DNA of 49,710 nucleotides from an uncultured Oscillospiraceae bacterium (lineage in GTDB: Bacteria; Bacillota; Clostridia; Oscillospirales; Oscillospiraceae), in the NCBI GenBank assembly GCA_934567115.1, contig CAKTJA010000001.1, positions 1 to 49,710 of the forward strand. The letters are read 5' to 3'. The position numbers were made by a program, and so were the translations under genes. Shown piece by piece: positions 35,608-43,149 of the stretch. The number at the start of each line of letters is the position of its first letter. Position 1 is the first letter of the stretch. The notes under the pieces were generated by a model. It was not told the DNA's origin and ran no database searches. It saw only the letters and a program-made list of their open reading frames with translations.

Positions 35608-35820
35608 TTATTTTCTTCCAAATTCAAGAATGCTTTTTTCCTTTTTCTTTTTTGAGGGATTCAAACTGCTGTTGATGGCCGAGATCTCCTCGCACCAGCG
35701 CCGGCGGCTGAAATGGTCCAGCGCCAGCACATCCTCCGAGCTCCAGTGAAAATAGTAGGAGATAAAGCTCATCTCCCGGTACAGCTCCTCTTTCGGATAC
35801 AGCGTTAACCCTCTCGCGTA
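35608..35820 (-). CDS. DUF6760-like extension of the tail-assembly chaperone, reached by -1 frameshift
   Basis: This frame encodes LTLYPKEELYREMSFISYYF, then HWSSEDVL, RRRWCEEISAIN and a Lys-rich tail. That resembles the small proteins that follow the tube gene in many CIS loci (LY-EE-x-x-FI-x-YHFHW...RRRW pattern). It has no ATG, GTG or TTG before the conserved part: the frame runs back into the preceding gene, through a slippery heptamer at 35820-35826, and the first in-frame ATG is inside the conserved region. Translation by -1 slippage would give a 186-residue fusion (116 residues of the upstream protein plus 70). That is the G/GT arrangement of phage tail-assembly chaperones. A rare non-standard start such as CTG at 35802 is the alternative. 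Confidence 0.75.
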   Translation of the reverse strand, partial: YARGLTLYPKEELYREMSFISYYFHWSSEDVLALDHFSRRRWCEEISAINSSLNPSKKKKEKSILEFGRK

Positions 35821-36167
35821 AAATTTATGGGAACCTCAAAGCTCTTGCCGCAGTCCGGGCACACGGCCCGCATGGTGGGCGGCTCCACATTGTTGATGCG
35901 CTGATACATATCCTGCAAAAAAGCAAGGTCCGCCGTAAAAAACCGCTCCACAACGGAGGGTACGACGGCGTCAAGCCCCTCCAGCTCCGTAATCACGGCG
36001 GAGAGAACAACCACGGTCAGATAGGACGGGTTGGCCAGTACGCGCGGATCGCGCGTCGCGGCGATCTCGTCGCCGGCGGTCGCAAGGCGCATTTTCCCCC
36101 GCTTGTGCACAACGCCCTGCTGATCCACAAAGCCCTTGGGCAGCTCAAAATCGTATACGGTCGTCAT
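35805..36167 (-). CDS. Tail-assembly chaperone-like protein with CxxC
   Basis: This 120-residue protein opens FELPKGFVDQQGVVHKRGKM (about residues 7-26), then RLATAGDEI, the pattern of Mu gp41-like/Phage_TAC tail-assembly proteins found next to tube genes. Near the C-terminus CPDCGKSF (Cys-x-x-Cys) could hold a metal. The gene lies between the tube gene and the tube-domain fusion. Its last codons contain the slippery sequence A AAT TTT in the right phase, so it is likely made in two forms: the 120-residue protein and a 186-residue frameshift product. In phages the two forms coat and guide the tape measure during tube assembly. Confidence 0.82.
   Translation of the reverse strand: MTTVYDFELPKGFVDQQGVVHKRGKMRLATAGDEIAATRDPRVLANPSYLTVVVLSAVITELEGLDAVVPSVVERFFTADLAFLQDMYQRINNVEPPTMRAVCPDCGKSFEVPINFTREG
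35820..35826 (-). promoter_or_regulatory. Slippery heptamer A AAT TTT for -1 ribosomal frameshifting
   Basis: In the chaperone frame the codons are ATA AAT TTT ACG, so the heptamer fits X XXY YYZ exactly. A one-base slip joins the frame of 35608-35820. A Shine-Dalgarno-like GAGG lies about seven bases upstream, the kind of stimulator known from dnaX. The zero-frame stop is only four codons downstream. Confidence 0.7.
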
Positions 36168-36215
36168 AGAAATCCTCCACGCGGCAGCGCCGCCTTAAAT
36201 TGCCCCTTTTCGCCC

Positions 36216-36243
36216 GGGGAGGGCGGAGTGCTCCGCCCTCCCC
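36216..36243 (-). other. Strong GC hairpin after the tube gene
   Basis: A 13-bp perfect stem (36216-36228 with 36231-36243) closes over two bases, 22 bases past the tube stop codon. On the minus strand it is followed by CGGGCGAAAAGGGG, not by a T tract, so it is not a standard terminator. It may partly stop transcription or protect the 3' end of sheath-tube mRNA. Confidence 0.6.
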
Positions 36244-36264
36244 CGCAGGCGCGCCCCGTGCGGT

Positions 36265-36762
36265 TTAGCTCGGGATCGTCATTTCCTCATAGGCCAGCTC
36301 GACGGTCTCGATCGCCACTTCGCTGGCGGAGGCGTTCAGATCCGGGCCGCTGTACTTGGTGACCCACGCCTCCTTCAGGATCCATGTGATGTTGCCCTTG
36401 ACCGTCTCATAGGCGGCGTTGGGAGAGCCGCTGCGGATATCGAGCAGCTCGATGGTAACGGTCTTGCGCGGCATCGCCCCGCGGGTCTCGCTCACGCAGT
36501 CCTGCACCCAATCCTTAAAGCCGTTGCCGATGGTGTAGCCCATCTTAAGCGTAATGTTGCCGTGCTTGACAAGGCCGGGGATCTTGACGGGAGCCAGGGA
36601 GTGCGCATTGCCCTGACGGAACTCCACCACGTCCACGCTGGCCTCGATGCCGGTGACCTCGCTGAAGGCGGCCATGGAGCCGGAAAGATCAGGGATGGAC
36701 ACCAGGAAGTTCATTTTTGTCAGCGGATAAGCCATACCCGCGCTGTTCATATCAGTTGCCAT
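36265..36762 (-). CDS. Tail tube protein (gp19/Hcp-fold, Afp1/5-like)
   Basis: The 165 residues match the T4-like tail-tube family: YPLTKMNFLVSIPDLSGSMA near residues 12-31, FSEVTGIEASVDVVEFRQGN, a KHGNITLKMG strand, TVTIELLDIRSGSP, and the C-terminal VETVELAYEEM-type strand. Stacked hexamers form the inner tube that is pushed into the target. AAAGGAGA precedes the ATG by eight bases. It follows the sheath gene, as in Afp/PVC and phages. It is the only plain tube gene here, the second tube domain being the fusion at 33760-35586. Confidence 0.95.
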   Translation of the reverse strand: MATDMNSAGMAYPLTKMNFLVSIPDLSGSMAAFSEVTGIEASVDVVEFRQGNAHSLAPVKIPGLVKHGNITLKMGYTIGNGFKDWVQDCVSETRGAMPRKTVTIELLDIRSGSPNAAYETVKGNITWILKEAWVTKYSGPDLNASASEVAIETVELAYEEMTIPS

Positions 36763-36823
36763 GTCTCAAGTCTCCTTTGTCATAATTTTTGTTTGAATCA
36801 CTCGGGCCTGCCGCCCGCTCGGA

Positions 36824-38533
36824 TCATTCGGCGGCGGCGCCTCCCGCAGCCTCGGAGGTGAACTGGGTCACGCGGAAGATCACGAACTCGGCCGGGCGGC
36901 TGGGCGCGATGCCGATCTCGCAGATCAGGCGGCCGTTCATAATGTCGTCGCGGCTCATGGTGCTCGGCCCGATGTCCACGAAGAAGGCCTCGTCGGGCGT
37001 GTCGCCGGCCAGCATGCCGGAGCGGAACATATTCTCCAGGAAGGAGGACACGGTCATCTGAACGCGCGCCCAAAGCGAGGAGTTGTTCGGCTCGAACACC
37101 ACCCAGCTCGTCGCGGTCTTGATGGACTGCTCCACATAGATGAACAGGCGGCGGACGTTGACATACTTGAAGCTGGCGTTAGAGCTTGCGGTGCGCGCGC
37201 CCCAGACGCGGATGCCCTGACCGGGCAGCGCGCGGATGAGGTTCACGCCGGCGGGGTTGAGAATATCCTGCTCGCCGTTATTGTAGCCGACGGACAGTCC
37301 CGTGCACTGCACCACCTCGTTGGCGGGCGCCTTGTGTACGCCGCGCGTCACATCGGTGCGGGAGTACACGCCGGCCACGGAGCCGGAGGGCGGCACAAAG
37401 CCGGGCTTCTTGGTCACGGGATCGAACACCTGGACCCAGGGGTGATACATGGCGGCATAGGTGGAATCCACGATGCCGCGATACTCGAGCACATCGCCGA
37501 CCTTCACCTTATCCTTGGGAATGTCGAGGATGGCGAAACGGTTTTGCAGATTCTCGCAGTGGGCGACCAGAGAGACGACCACCTCGGGGATCGTAACGCC
37601 GGGCACGGCGATGATGCTTGCCACGGTGTTCTCGATAAAGGACTGGATGCCGGTGCGCTTGCCGGGGCCCTTGTCAACGCCGATATACGTTCCCGCGTTG
37701 ACGGACTCCATCGTGCCGTCGCTGCCGCCGGTGAAGGCCAGCGTCCCGGCCAGCTTGCCCTCGCCGAAGATCAGGCTGACGGGGTTTGCGATCTCGGGCG
37801 CGGCGTCCACGTCCTCCACCGCCAGAAGGCTGCTGGCGCGAAGCTTCTCGGCCAGATAAGCGGAGGAGGTGGGGTTCAGGTTCACGCCGGCGTACACCTC
37901 GGTCTCGCCCTCATAGCGGACGGTGACGTCCATCTCGACCGAGTAGAGCACGGCCTTGGGCACAAGCGCGGCGTCCACCGGGTCCCCGGAGAAGGCCTGC
38001 TCGAAGGTGACGGTGTTTTCAAAGATCGCGGAGATGCGGTTCAGCTCGCCGGCGAACTCGACCAGATCGCCCTCGGCAAAGCCGGCGGCGCTTCTGGCGG
38101 TGTAGACCAGGTCGCCCTCCTTGGCGATCAGCTGCATCTTGCGGCGGTTGACGGTGGTGAAGCTGACGAGGATGCGGTTGCCCCACTTGCCCTCGTTGGC
38201 GGCGCGCAGAGAGAGAATGCCGGACTTGCCGGACGCGACCTTCGCATCCTCCGGGATCACGCGGGTGACGAAGCAGCGGGTGCCGCCGTTGGTGAAGAAC
38301 TGCTCCACCGCAAAGGGCAGATAGCGGTACTCGCCGTGAGTGTACTCACTGAGGTAGCCGCCGAACTGCCGCTGGAAATCCGCGAAGCTGGTGACGAGGG
38401 AGGGCGCGCCCACCGTGGGGCCCTTCACCGTCATGCCGATAAAGCCCGCAGTGCTGGTGCCAACGCCTTCGATGGCGCGGGGGGAGGATTCGTATTCCTC
38501 CACATAGACGCCGGGAGACAGATACTCAGCCAT
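36824..38533 (-). CDS. Contractile tail sheath protein
   Basis: This 569-residue sheath has the canonical opening MAEYLSPGVYVEEYESSPRA, then IEGVGTSTAGFIGM. The conserved core includes FAILDIPKDKV, the WVQVFDPVTKKPGFVPPSGS segment with VAGVYSRTDVTRGVHKAPAN (about residues 360-405), RVWGARTAS, and the C-terminal GRLICEIGIAPSRPAEFVIF strand used in handshake linking. The ATG at 38533 is chosen because it begins the family sequence; an upstream in-frame ATG at 38581 coincides with the AAAGGAGG site. There is a single sheath gene, in contrast to the three of Afp, which suggests a uniform sheath. Confidence 0.96.
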   Translation of the reverse strand: MAEYLSPGVYVEEYESSPRAIEGVGTSTAGFIGMTVKGPTVGAPSLVTSFADFQRQFGGYLSEYTHGEYRYLPFAVEQFFTNGGTRCFVTRVIPEDAKVASGKSGILSLRAANEGKWGNRILVSFTTVNRRKMQLIAKEGDLVYTARSAAGFAEGDLVEFAGELNRISAIFENTVTFEQAFSGDPVDAALVPKAVLYSVEMDVTVRYEGETEVYAGVNLNPTSSAYLAEKLRASSLLAVEDVDAAPEIANPVSLIFGEGKLAGTLAFTGGSDGTMESVNAGTYIGVDKGPGKRTGIQSFIENTVASIIAVPGVTIPEVVVSLVAHCENLQNRFAILDIPKDKVKVGDVLEYRGIVDSTYAAMYHPWVQVFDPVTKKPGFVPPSGSVAGVYSRTDVTRGVHKAPANEVVQCTGLSVGYNNGEQDILNPAGVNLIRALPGQGIRVWGARTASSNASFKYVNVRRLFIYVEQSIKTATSWVVFEPNNSSLWARVQMTVSSFLENMFRSGMLAGDTPDEAFFVDIGPSTMSRDDIMNGRLICEIGIAPSRPAEFVIFRVTQFTSEAAGGAAAE

Positions 38534-38544
38534 AGTTCTTTCGA

Positions 38545-38576
38545 TTCCGGGGACGCTGCCCCGAAACCTTCCTCCT
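38545..38576 (-). promoter_or_regulatory. Sheath ribosome site with hairpin between Shine-Dalgarno and start
   Basis: On the minus strand AGGAGG (38571-38576) lies 37 bases before the sheath ATG. Between them an eight-pair RNA stem (38566-38559 with 38552-38545, including a G-U pair that works only in the minus transcript) could loop out 22 bases and bring the site closer. A weaker GAAAG lies just before the ATG. Confidence 0.4.
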
Positions 38577-38587
38577 TTCATTTTTTG

Positions 38588-38617
38588 AACAACTTGTTTG
38601 AGTGTGTGCGGTTCAAT
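38588..38617 (-). promoter_or_regulatory. AT-rich gap with palindrome upstream of the sheath gene
   Basis: The space between the tip gene and the sheath is among the most AT-rich parts of this run. It holds the palindrome AACAA-C-TTGTT (38588-38598) and spaced TTGAAC / GTTCAA arms. An internal promoter or operator for the highly needed sheath and tube genes would fit, but no good -35/-10 pair is visible. Confidence 0.3.
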
Positions 38618-39001
38618 TTATATTTTGGTGGTCATCTGGCCAGGGTTCATAATGGAAATCGTGCCGCCGTAGGCGCAGGTCAGCTTTCCCTCGCTGGTGA
38701 GGACCGGCTTCCCCGCCACCCGGACCTTGCCCGGGCAGACCCACGTCCCCACCGGGGACGGTACGCAGGGCTGCGGCGTAAGCACGCCGAGCGCCGCCGC
38801 CGTTGCGGCGGCCACCGCAGGATTCGCCAGCGAGGTACACATCCCGCAGCTTCCGACATTGCTGATCGGCGCCGCGTCGGCGATGCTGGCGGCCGGCTTT
38901 CCGCCGATGCGGATCGCCATCTGGTTCGTCGGGTTGATCTGTCCCGGCGCGGTGCCCATGGTGCACAGGCACGCGGCGCCGGCCACGACCGGTACGCCCA
39001 T
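38618..39001 (-). CDS. DUF4280 PAAR-like spike tip protein
   Basis: The 127 residues match DUF4280 well: GAACLCTMGTAPGQINPTNQ near residues 8-27, GGKPAASIADAAPISNVGSC, the almost invariant SLANPAVAAATAAALGVLTP (about 57-76) followed by QPCVPSPVG, and a C-terminal YGGTISIMNPGQ. PAAR-like proteins sharpen the spike tip and can carry effectors. Several cysteines (LCT, GMC, QPC, WVC, LTC) may bind a metal. It begins just after the beta-domain gene's stop and comes before the sheath rather than beside the spike gene. Confidence 0.92.
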   Translation of the reverse strand: MGVPVVAGAACLCTMGTAPGQINPTNQMAIRIGGKPAASIADAAPISNVGSCGMCTSLANPAVAAATAAALGVLTPQPCVPSPVGTWVCPGKVRVAGKPVLTSEGKLTCAYGGTISIMNPGQMTTKI

Positions 39002-39002
39002 A

Positions 39003-39755
39003 TCAGCCGCCCCCCTTCAGCTCGGGCTGCGGCTCCCGCCGAAAGTCCACGGTCCGGAACCGGACCTCGCCCCGTTCCGTCCATCGGACGATCCACTTCG
39101 CTTCGGCGGCGTCGTCCCGCACGCGCAGACAGTAGCTTCCGTCCCCGCCGCATCGTCCGAGGACCATCGGGCTGACGGGAAAGTAGTTGCGAAACTCCGT
39201 TTCCAGCACGCGGTCCGTCTTCGCGGTCTGCGCGTCCTGCATGCGCACGATGCGGAACGGCTCATAGCTTTCGCTGTCTGGGTCCACGAGCGCATACAGC
39301 ACGCGGTCCATCGAAAGATGGTGCGGGTTGAACAGCTTGAGCAGCCGCTTGCGCGGGTCGAACTCGCGGATCAGACAGGCGCTGTCGCCCGCCCGGACGG
39401 CGGACAGCTCCTCAATGCCGGGCAGCGTTCCCTCCAGCGTCAGAAACTCTGCGGGGCCGGGATAGCCCCGGCTCGGGATCAGGTGCAGCTCCAGCAGGGG
39501 AAGCCCCTTGTCGAGCGTGTCCGTCTCCACATCCAGCTCCGCCGTTTCAAAGGCGGGCGAGGATACCTCCAGATGGAAGCTGCTCTTGCCGAGATTCTGG
39601 AAGATCAGCATTCCTCCGCCCTTTTCGCCGAAGCGGACGCTCTTCCCGTCCACGCGGACCGTCACGCCGCCGCCGGAAACGCCCGCGCCGGACGTGGTGT
39701 CCACAAGCCGAAGCGCAAGGTCGAGGCGGTGTGTGAATACGGCTGTCTTCTCCAT
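39003..39755 (-). CDS. Beta-domain protein of the CIS cluster, unknown
   Basis: This 250-residue soluble protein is between the cap gene and the tip gene. The N-terminal 100 residues have an Ig/transthyretin-like beta pattern (LALRLVDTTSGAGVSGGGVT, then FQNLGKSSFHLEVSSPAF), which recalls carboxypeptidase-regulatory-like folds. The rest is mixed beta with many Arg and Asp and ends in GGG. The start codon abuts the stop of the cap gene (TAAATG), so they are coupled, and the next gene starts within a few bases of its stop. Proteins of this location in other CIS loci are poorly characterised. A structural part of the particle's end is likely, but the role is not known. Confidence 0.75.
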   Translation of the reverse strand: MEKTAVFTHRLDLALRLVDTTSGAGVSGGGVTVRVDGKSVRFGEKGGGMLIFQNLGKSSFHLEVSSPAFETAELDVETDTLDKGLPLLELHLIPSRGYPGPAEFLTLEGTLPGIEELSAVRAGDSACLIREFDPRKRLLKLFNPHHLSMDRVLYALVDPDSESYEPFRIVRMQDAQTAKTDRVLETEFRNYFPVSPMVLGRCGGDGSYCLRVRDDAAEAKWIVRWTERGEVRFRTVDFRREPQPELKGGG

Positions 39756-40349
39756 TTATCCGCTCCCCCCTCCGTCCAGCATGCCGACGGTAAATTCCGC
39801 CTGTGTAACGCGCGGCGGATCGACCACGATCTCGCTGGAAAGGAATACCGGCGCGGCCTTGTAAAAAAGGCTCACCTGATAGGGCTTGTTGATCGCGGAC
39901 CAGACGCGCACCTTGTCTTCCAGCGTGATCTTCGCCGGGGAAAATACAATGGGCGGCTCCTGCGTCTCCAGCCAGCTTTGCAGCCGCACGGGATCCACGG
40001 AGTTGCCGTCATTGATGATCTGCGCCGCCCTGCCGAGGATCTTCTGCGTGTCGGCGGCCTTCAGGCCCATCTGCGACGAACCGTTGATGAACAGCATGTA
40101 GTACAGGCTGTACGGTCTGGGCGGACGCTGAAGGCGCGTTCGCCCGGTCCCCACAAGCGAGGGGATCGCCACCTCGCCCTCCTCCCTGATGTCGTAAAGA
40201 TACAGGCCGAGGATGTAGTCCACATCCTGCTCCGCCGGGGAGGAGACGGAAATGTTGTTCGGGGACGGGATCGGCTCCGGGCACATCTTCTCCCGGAGGA
40301 TGCGCACCATATGCTGGGACACATCGGATATAATGGGATAATCAGCCAT
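39756..40349 (-). CDS. Pvc16/DUF4255 N-terminal-domain protein, tube/sheath cap
   Basis: This 197-residue protein has features of the Pvc16_N (DUF4255) family: YPIISDVSQHMVRILREKM at residues 4-22, SSPAEQDVDYILGLYLYDIR (about 36-55), then RPPRPYSLYYMLFI and an LLGRAAQII-like segment. Afp16 and Pvc16 end tube and sheath growth at the tip distal from the baseplate. AGGAG lies nine bases before the ATG. The C-terminus is GGGSG. As in many CIS loci it stands at the start of the structural genes, so it marks the border between the membrane-protein module upstream and the particle genes. Confidence 0.92.
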   Translation of the reverse strand: MADYPIISDVSQHMVRILREKMCPEPIPSPNNISVSSPAEQDVDYILGLYLYDIREEGEVAIPSLVGTGRTRLQRPPRPYSLYYMLFINGSSQMGLKAADTQKILGRAAQIINDGNSVDPVRLQSWLETQEPPIVFSPAKITLEDKVRVWSAINKPYQVSLFYKAAPVFLSSEIVVDPPRVTQAEFTVGMLDGGGSG

Positions 40350-40375
40350 TGCATCGCTCCTTTCTCTTCCCCGGC

Positions 40376-43132
40376 TCAGGCCGCGAGGAACAGGGCAAAC
40401 AGCTCCTGTGCCTTCGCCAGCACTGCGTCGTCGCAGGCGCAGCCGAGCGTCGTTCCGGACAGATACAGCGCCTGTACGCCGAAGCTGTCATAGGCGTATT
40501 CCTCCGGAATGTGGATCCCCGCGCGATAGCGGGCGCTGCGCGGCATCGTCTCCGTCTTCACGCCCTCGCGGTCCCGCAGGACGCTGTCGGAATAAACCGT
40601 AAAACCGTAGTAGTCGCTGCCGCGCGCCAGCACGCCGAGGGACGCGTTTTTGTTCCACACGTACCGCCGTCCGGTCAGCGTCTGGACCGCCGAAAGCGGG
40701 ACATATTCTCCCGTGCTGTCCGCGATCCGCTCAAATACCAGAGGATTTCCAAGATTCTTCTGCTCCTGCGCGGCGGCGGCGATCCTCTGCGAGGCCGCGC
40801 GACTCCCCGTTTCGTCGCAGTACATCTGAAGCGCGGCCAGCTCTATGGCGGCGTCCCGCGCCGCAGCGTCCGTCAGGCCGCCGGTCCCCAGCAGCTGTGT
40901 ACCGGAGCCGCTTGTTCCGGAACCGCTCCCGGTGCCTGAGCCACTCGTTCCCGAGCCACTCCCGTTCCCGGTGCCCGAGCCGCCCGCTCCGGAGCCGCTC
41001 CCGCTTCCAGTGCCCGAGCCGCCCGTGCCAAAGCCGTTCCCGGTCTCTGCGGCGCTGCCGTTTTCAGCCAGATAGCCTTTTGCGATCTCCCGCAGCTGCG
41101 CGGCGGACAGCTCCTCCCGCAGGGCGTTCGGATTATCCAGAATGGCCTGCTCGATCGTGTCGATCAGCGCGTCGTTCCCGCCGCCGGTCAAAAGCTTGTT
41201 GTAGATCTCCTGCATCGCCGGCAGCACCAGCTTCGGGTCCGTCGCCAGCAGACCGGAGAGCGCGTCGACCGCGTCGGACGCCGCAGCCATGCCCTCCGCG
41301 CCGCCGTCGGCAATGCCGTCAAGCGCGCTTCGCTTCAGCTCCGCCGTCATGGAGCCGAGAGACCCGTCCGACAGGCTGTTTTCCAGATTGGAAAGCTCCG
41401 CCTTCGCGGCGCTCAGCCGGTCCTGAAGGTCCCGGTCATCCGGCGCGGCGGCTGACTGCCGCTCCAGCTCCTCGATCTGCGCGCGCGTCTCGGCGATCTG
41501 CGCGGCGGCCTCTGTCTCGATGGCGCGGATCTCCTCCTCGACGGCGGATATCTGCTCCTCAAGCGATTTGGCGCCGGCCAGATCGTTTTTATCCAGCGCC
41601 GCGAGCCGCTTGGTCTGAAGCGCCTCTTTTTCCGCCGTCAGCTCATCCATGGCGTTCCCGCCCGTGGCCAGCTCAAGCGCGCGGCGCTTGTTCGTAAGAA
41701 ATTCAATGTGCGCGTCCACGGACGCAAGACAGGTCTCCGCAAACGCGTCCCGCGGAACGGCGGAGGCAAAGCTCACCGTCGTCAGCGACAGGCGCTGGTC
41801 GATAAATTCCATTCCGGCGGCGGGGTCCACGCGGCTGCATTTCGCCTCGATCAGAAATTCCAGCTCACCCCGGCGGGTGTTGACCTCGCTCTCGTTTTCG
41901 CCGATCAGGCGGTTGAGCAGCGCCCGGGCGGAATTTTTCGCGACCTCCGCCCTGTACTCCGCGTTCTCGCCCTGACCCAGCGCCTGCAAATAGGCGGAGC
42001 TTCCCGCCGGCAGCAGCGTTCCCTCCAGCAGTGCCAGCTCCCTCGGCCGGTCGGAGATCACGTCGTTGAGAATGTTGTTCAGCAGCAGCAGATTCTGTAC
42101 ATCCGTGTCGCAGGAGGCGTGGTCGCCGCTCTGCGCGTGGCCGATCAGGTCGTTGGAAAAGCCGTACTCCGTCCTGCTCATCACGGTGGTCCCCTCGTCG
42201 AGCATATTCCCGCCGTGCGTGATCATCGCCGCCTGTACGTTTCCAAGGCTCTCGGACACGGCGCTCATCATCTCCGGGTCGGTGTTGAGGATCTCGACCG
42301 TTTCCTTATCGTCGCCCTCTCCGGTGGTGATCGTGGTGGTGTCGCCCTTTCCAAGCTCGTCAAGATACTCGGAAAGCAGCGGCTCCAGCAGGGAGAACAC
42401 CTCGTACCGGCGGGCCGCGTCCACCGCCGCCATCACGCCGGAAACGCAGTCGATCTCACGCGAGTCCGCGCCGTTCTCGGTCAGAACGTTCAGATACGCC
42501 TGAAGTCCGTCCAGCTTTTCGTCCAGCTCCCGAATTTCGGCGGGACCGCTCTGCCCGCTGACGGGCGTTTTCCAGATCTCGTCGATGCGCGCGGTCACGT
42601 CGTTCTCCCCCTGCGTTTCCAGCACCTGATCGTACTGCATTTTCAGAGGGGAAAGCTCCTCAAGCGACTCAAGCTCGTAGGGGTCGCGGATGTTGAAGAT
42701 GTTCACCGCCTGCCCCGTGCGCAGGTCGTAGGTGACCTTGTCGGACTTTGTGTGGTGGGTGAAATACAGCGCCTCGATCTCCTCATCCGTGACGGGAGAC
42801 CCGGACACGGTGATGTCCGACAGCGAGGCGGCCGAGGAAATGTTGAACCATGCGTCCCCGCCCAGCTCGGACTTGTAGTAGATCTGGTCCTGTCCCGACT
42901 CCTCCGCCGATTTCTCGGCGATCTCATAGATGCTGTCCGTCAGCGCGGAGAGGTGGATCAGGTGCGTACCGATGGCAAGCGTCGAGGTCTCAACGTCCTG
43001 CGCCTTGATATGGACCGCCCGGCTCTCATCCCAGAACCCGCGGGCATACAGCGTTCCCAGCACAAGCGCGCCCGCCAGAAGCACCGCCGCCGAAACGGTG
43101 AGCCAGCGTCTGGATCGGATCAGTTGTGTCAT
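40376..43132 (-). CDS. Membrane-anchored coiled-coil protein with Gly/Ser/Thr hinge and stalk-like C-terminal domain
   Basis: The ATG at 43132 follows AGGAGG; the longer frame starting at 43153 is less likely. The 918 residues have one N-terminal TM anchor (about 11-35, type II orientation) and a long helical outer part with coiled coils (about 470-590). A hinge made almost only of Gly, Ser and Thr follows (about 700-745). A C-terminal domain of about 180 residues contains YVPLSAVQTLTGRRYVWNKN, resembling the copper-amine-oxidase-N-like stalk domains of Bacillota cell-surface proteins. It overlaps no structural gene but precedes the cap gene by 26 bases. It may span the cell wall and hold or guide the particle, which is inference. 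Confidence 0.72.
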   Translation of the reverse strand: MTQLIRSRRWLTVSAAVLLAGALVLGTLYARGFWDESRAVHIKAQDVETSTLAIGTHLIHLSALTDSIYEIAEKSAEESGQDQIYYKSELGGDAWFNISSAASLSDITVSGSPVTDEEIEALYFTHHTKSDKVTYDLRTGQAVNIFNIRDPYELESLEELSPLKMQYDQVLETQGENDVTARIDEIWKTPVSGQSGPAEIRELDEKLDGLQAYLNVLTENGADSREIDCVSGVMAAVDAARRYEVFSLLEPLLSEYLDELGKGDTTTITTGEGDDKETVEILNTDPEMMSAVSESLGNVQAAMITHGGNMLDEGTTVMSRTEYGFSNDLIGHAQSGDHASCDTDVQNLLLLNNILNDVISDRPRELALLEGTLLPAGSSAYLQALGQGENAEYRAEVAKNSARALLNRLIGENESEVNTRRGELEFLIEAKCSRVDPAAGMEFIDQRLSLTTVSFASAVPRDAFAETCLASVDAHIEFLTNKRRALELATGGNAMDELTAEKEALQTKRLAALDKNDLAGAKSLEEQISAVEEEIRAIETEAAAQIAETRAQIEELERQSAAAPDDRDLQDRLSAAKAELSNLENSLSDGSLGSMTAELKRSALDGIADGGAEGMAAASDAVDALSGLLATDPKLVLPAMQEIYNKLLTGGGNDALIDTIEQAILDNPNALREELSAAQLREIAKGYLAENGSAAETGNGFGTGGSGTGSGSGSGAGGSGTGNGSGSGTSGSGTGSGSGTSGSGTQLLGTGGLTDAAARDAAIELAALQMYCDETGSRAASQRIAAAAQEQKNLGNPLVFERIADSTGEYVPLSAVQTLTGRRYVWNKNASLGVLARGSDYYGFTVYSDSVLRDREGVKTETMPRSARYRAGIHIPEEYAYDSFGVQALYLSGTTLGCACDDAVLAKAQELFALFLAA
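40901..41030 (-). repeat. Short tandem repeat encoding a Gly/Ser/Thr hinge
   Basis: Units related to CCGGAGCC/CCCGAGCC (plus strand) repeat imperfectly and encode SGTGSGSGSG-like peptide in the membrane-anchored protein. Length variation between strains would be expected. Confidence 0.8.
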
Positions 43133-43149
43133 AGCCGCTTCCTCCTCTC

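Noticed and set aside
35608..35820. Treating the small DUF6760-like frame as a broken gene caused by a sequencing error
   Set aside because: The overlap occurs exactly at a phased A AAT TTT slippery heptamer, and the protein is the kind made by frameshifting in phages. A random error would not be expected there, although read data would be needed to exclude it fully.
36794..36829. Imperfect inverted repeat between sheath and tube genes as a terminator
   Set aside because: The arms have several mismatches, no T tract follows on the minus strand, and a stop here would cut off the tube gene; at most a weak attenuator.
36824..38581. Sheath start at 38581, giving 16 extra residues
   Set aside because: The extra residues encode the AAAGGAGG site itself and do not resemble sheath N-termini, whereas MAEYLSPGVYVEE at 38533 does.
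40901..41030. Regular short repeats that could suggest a CRISPR array
   Set aside because: The units are short, imperfect and in frame, and encode a Gly/Ser/Thr hinge; there are no spacers.
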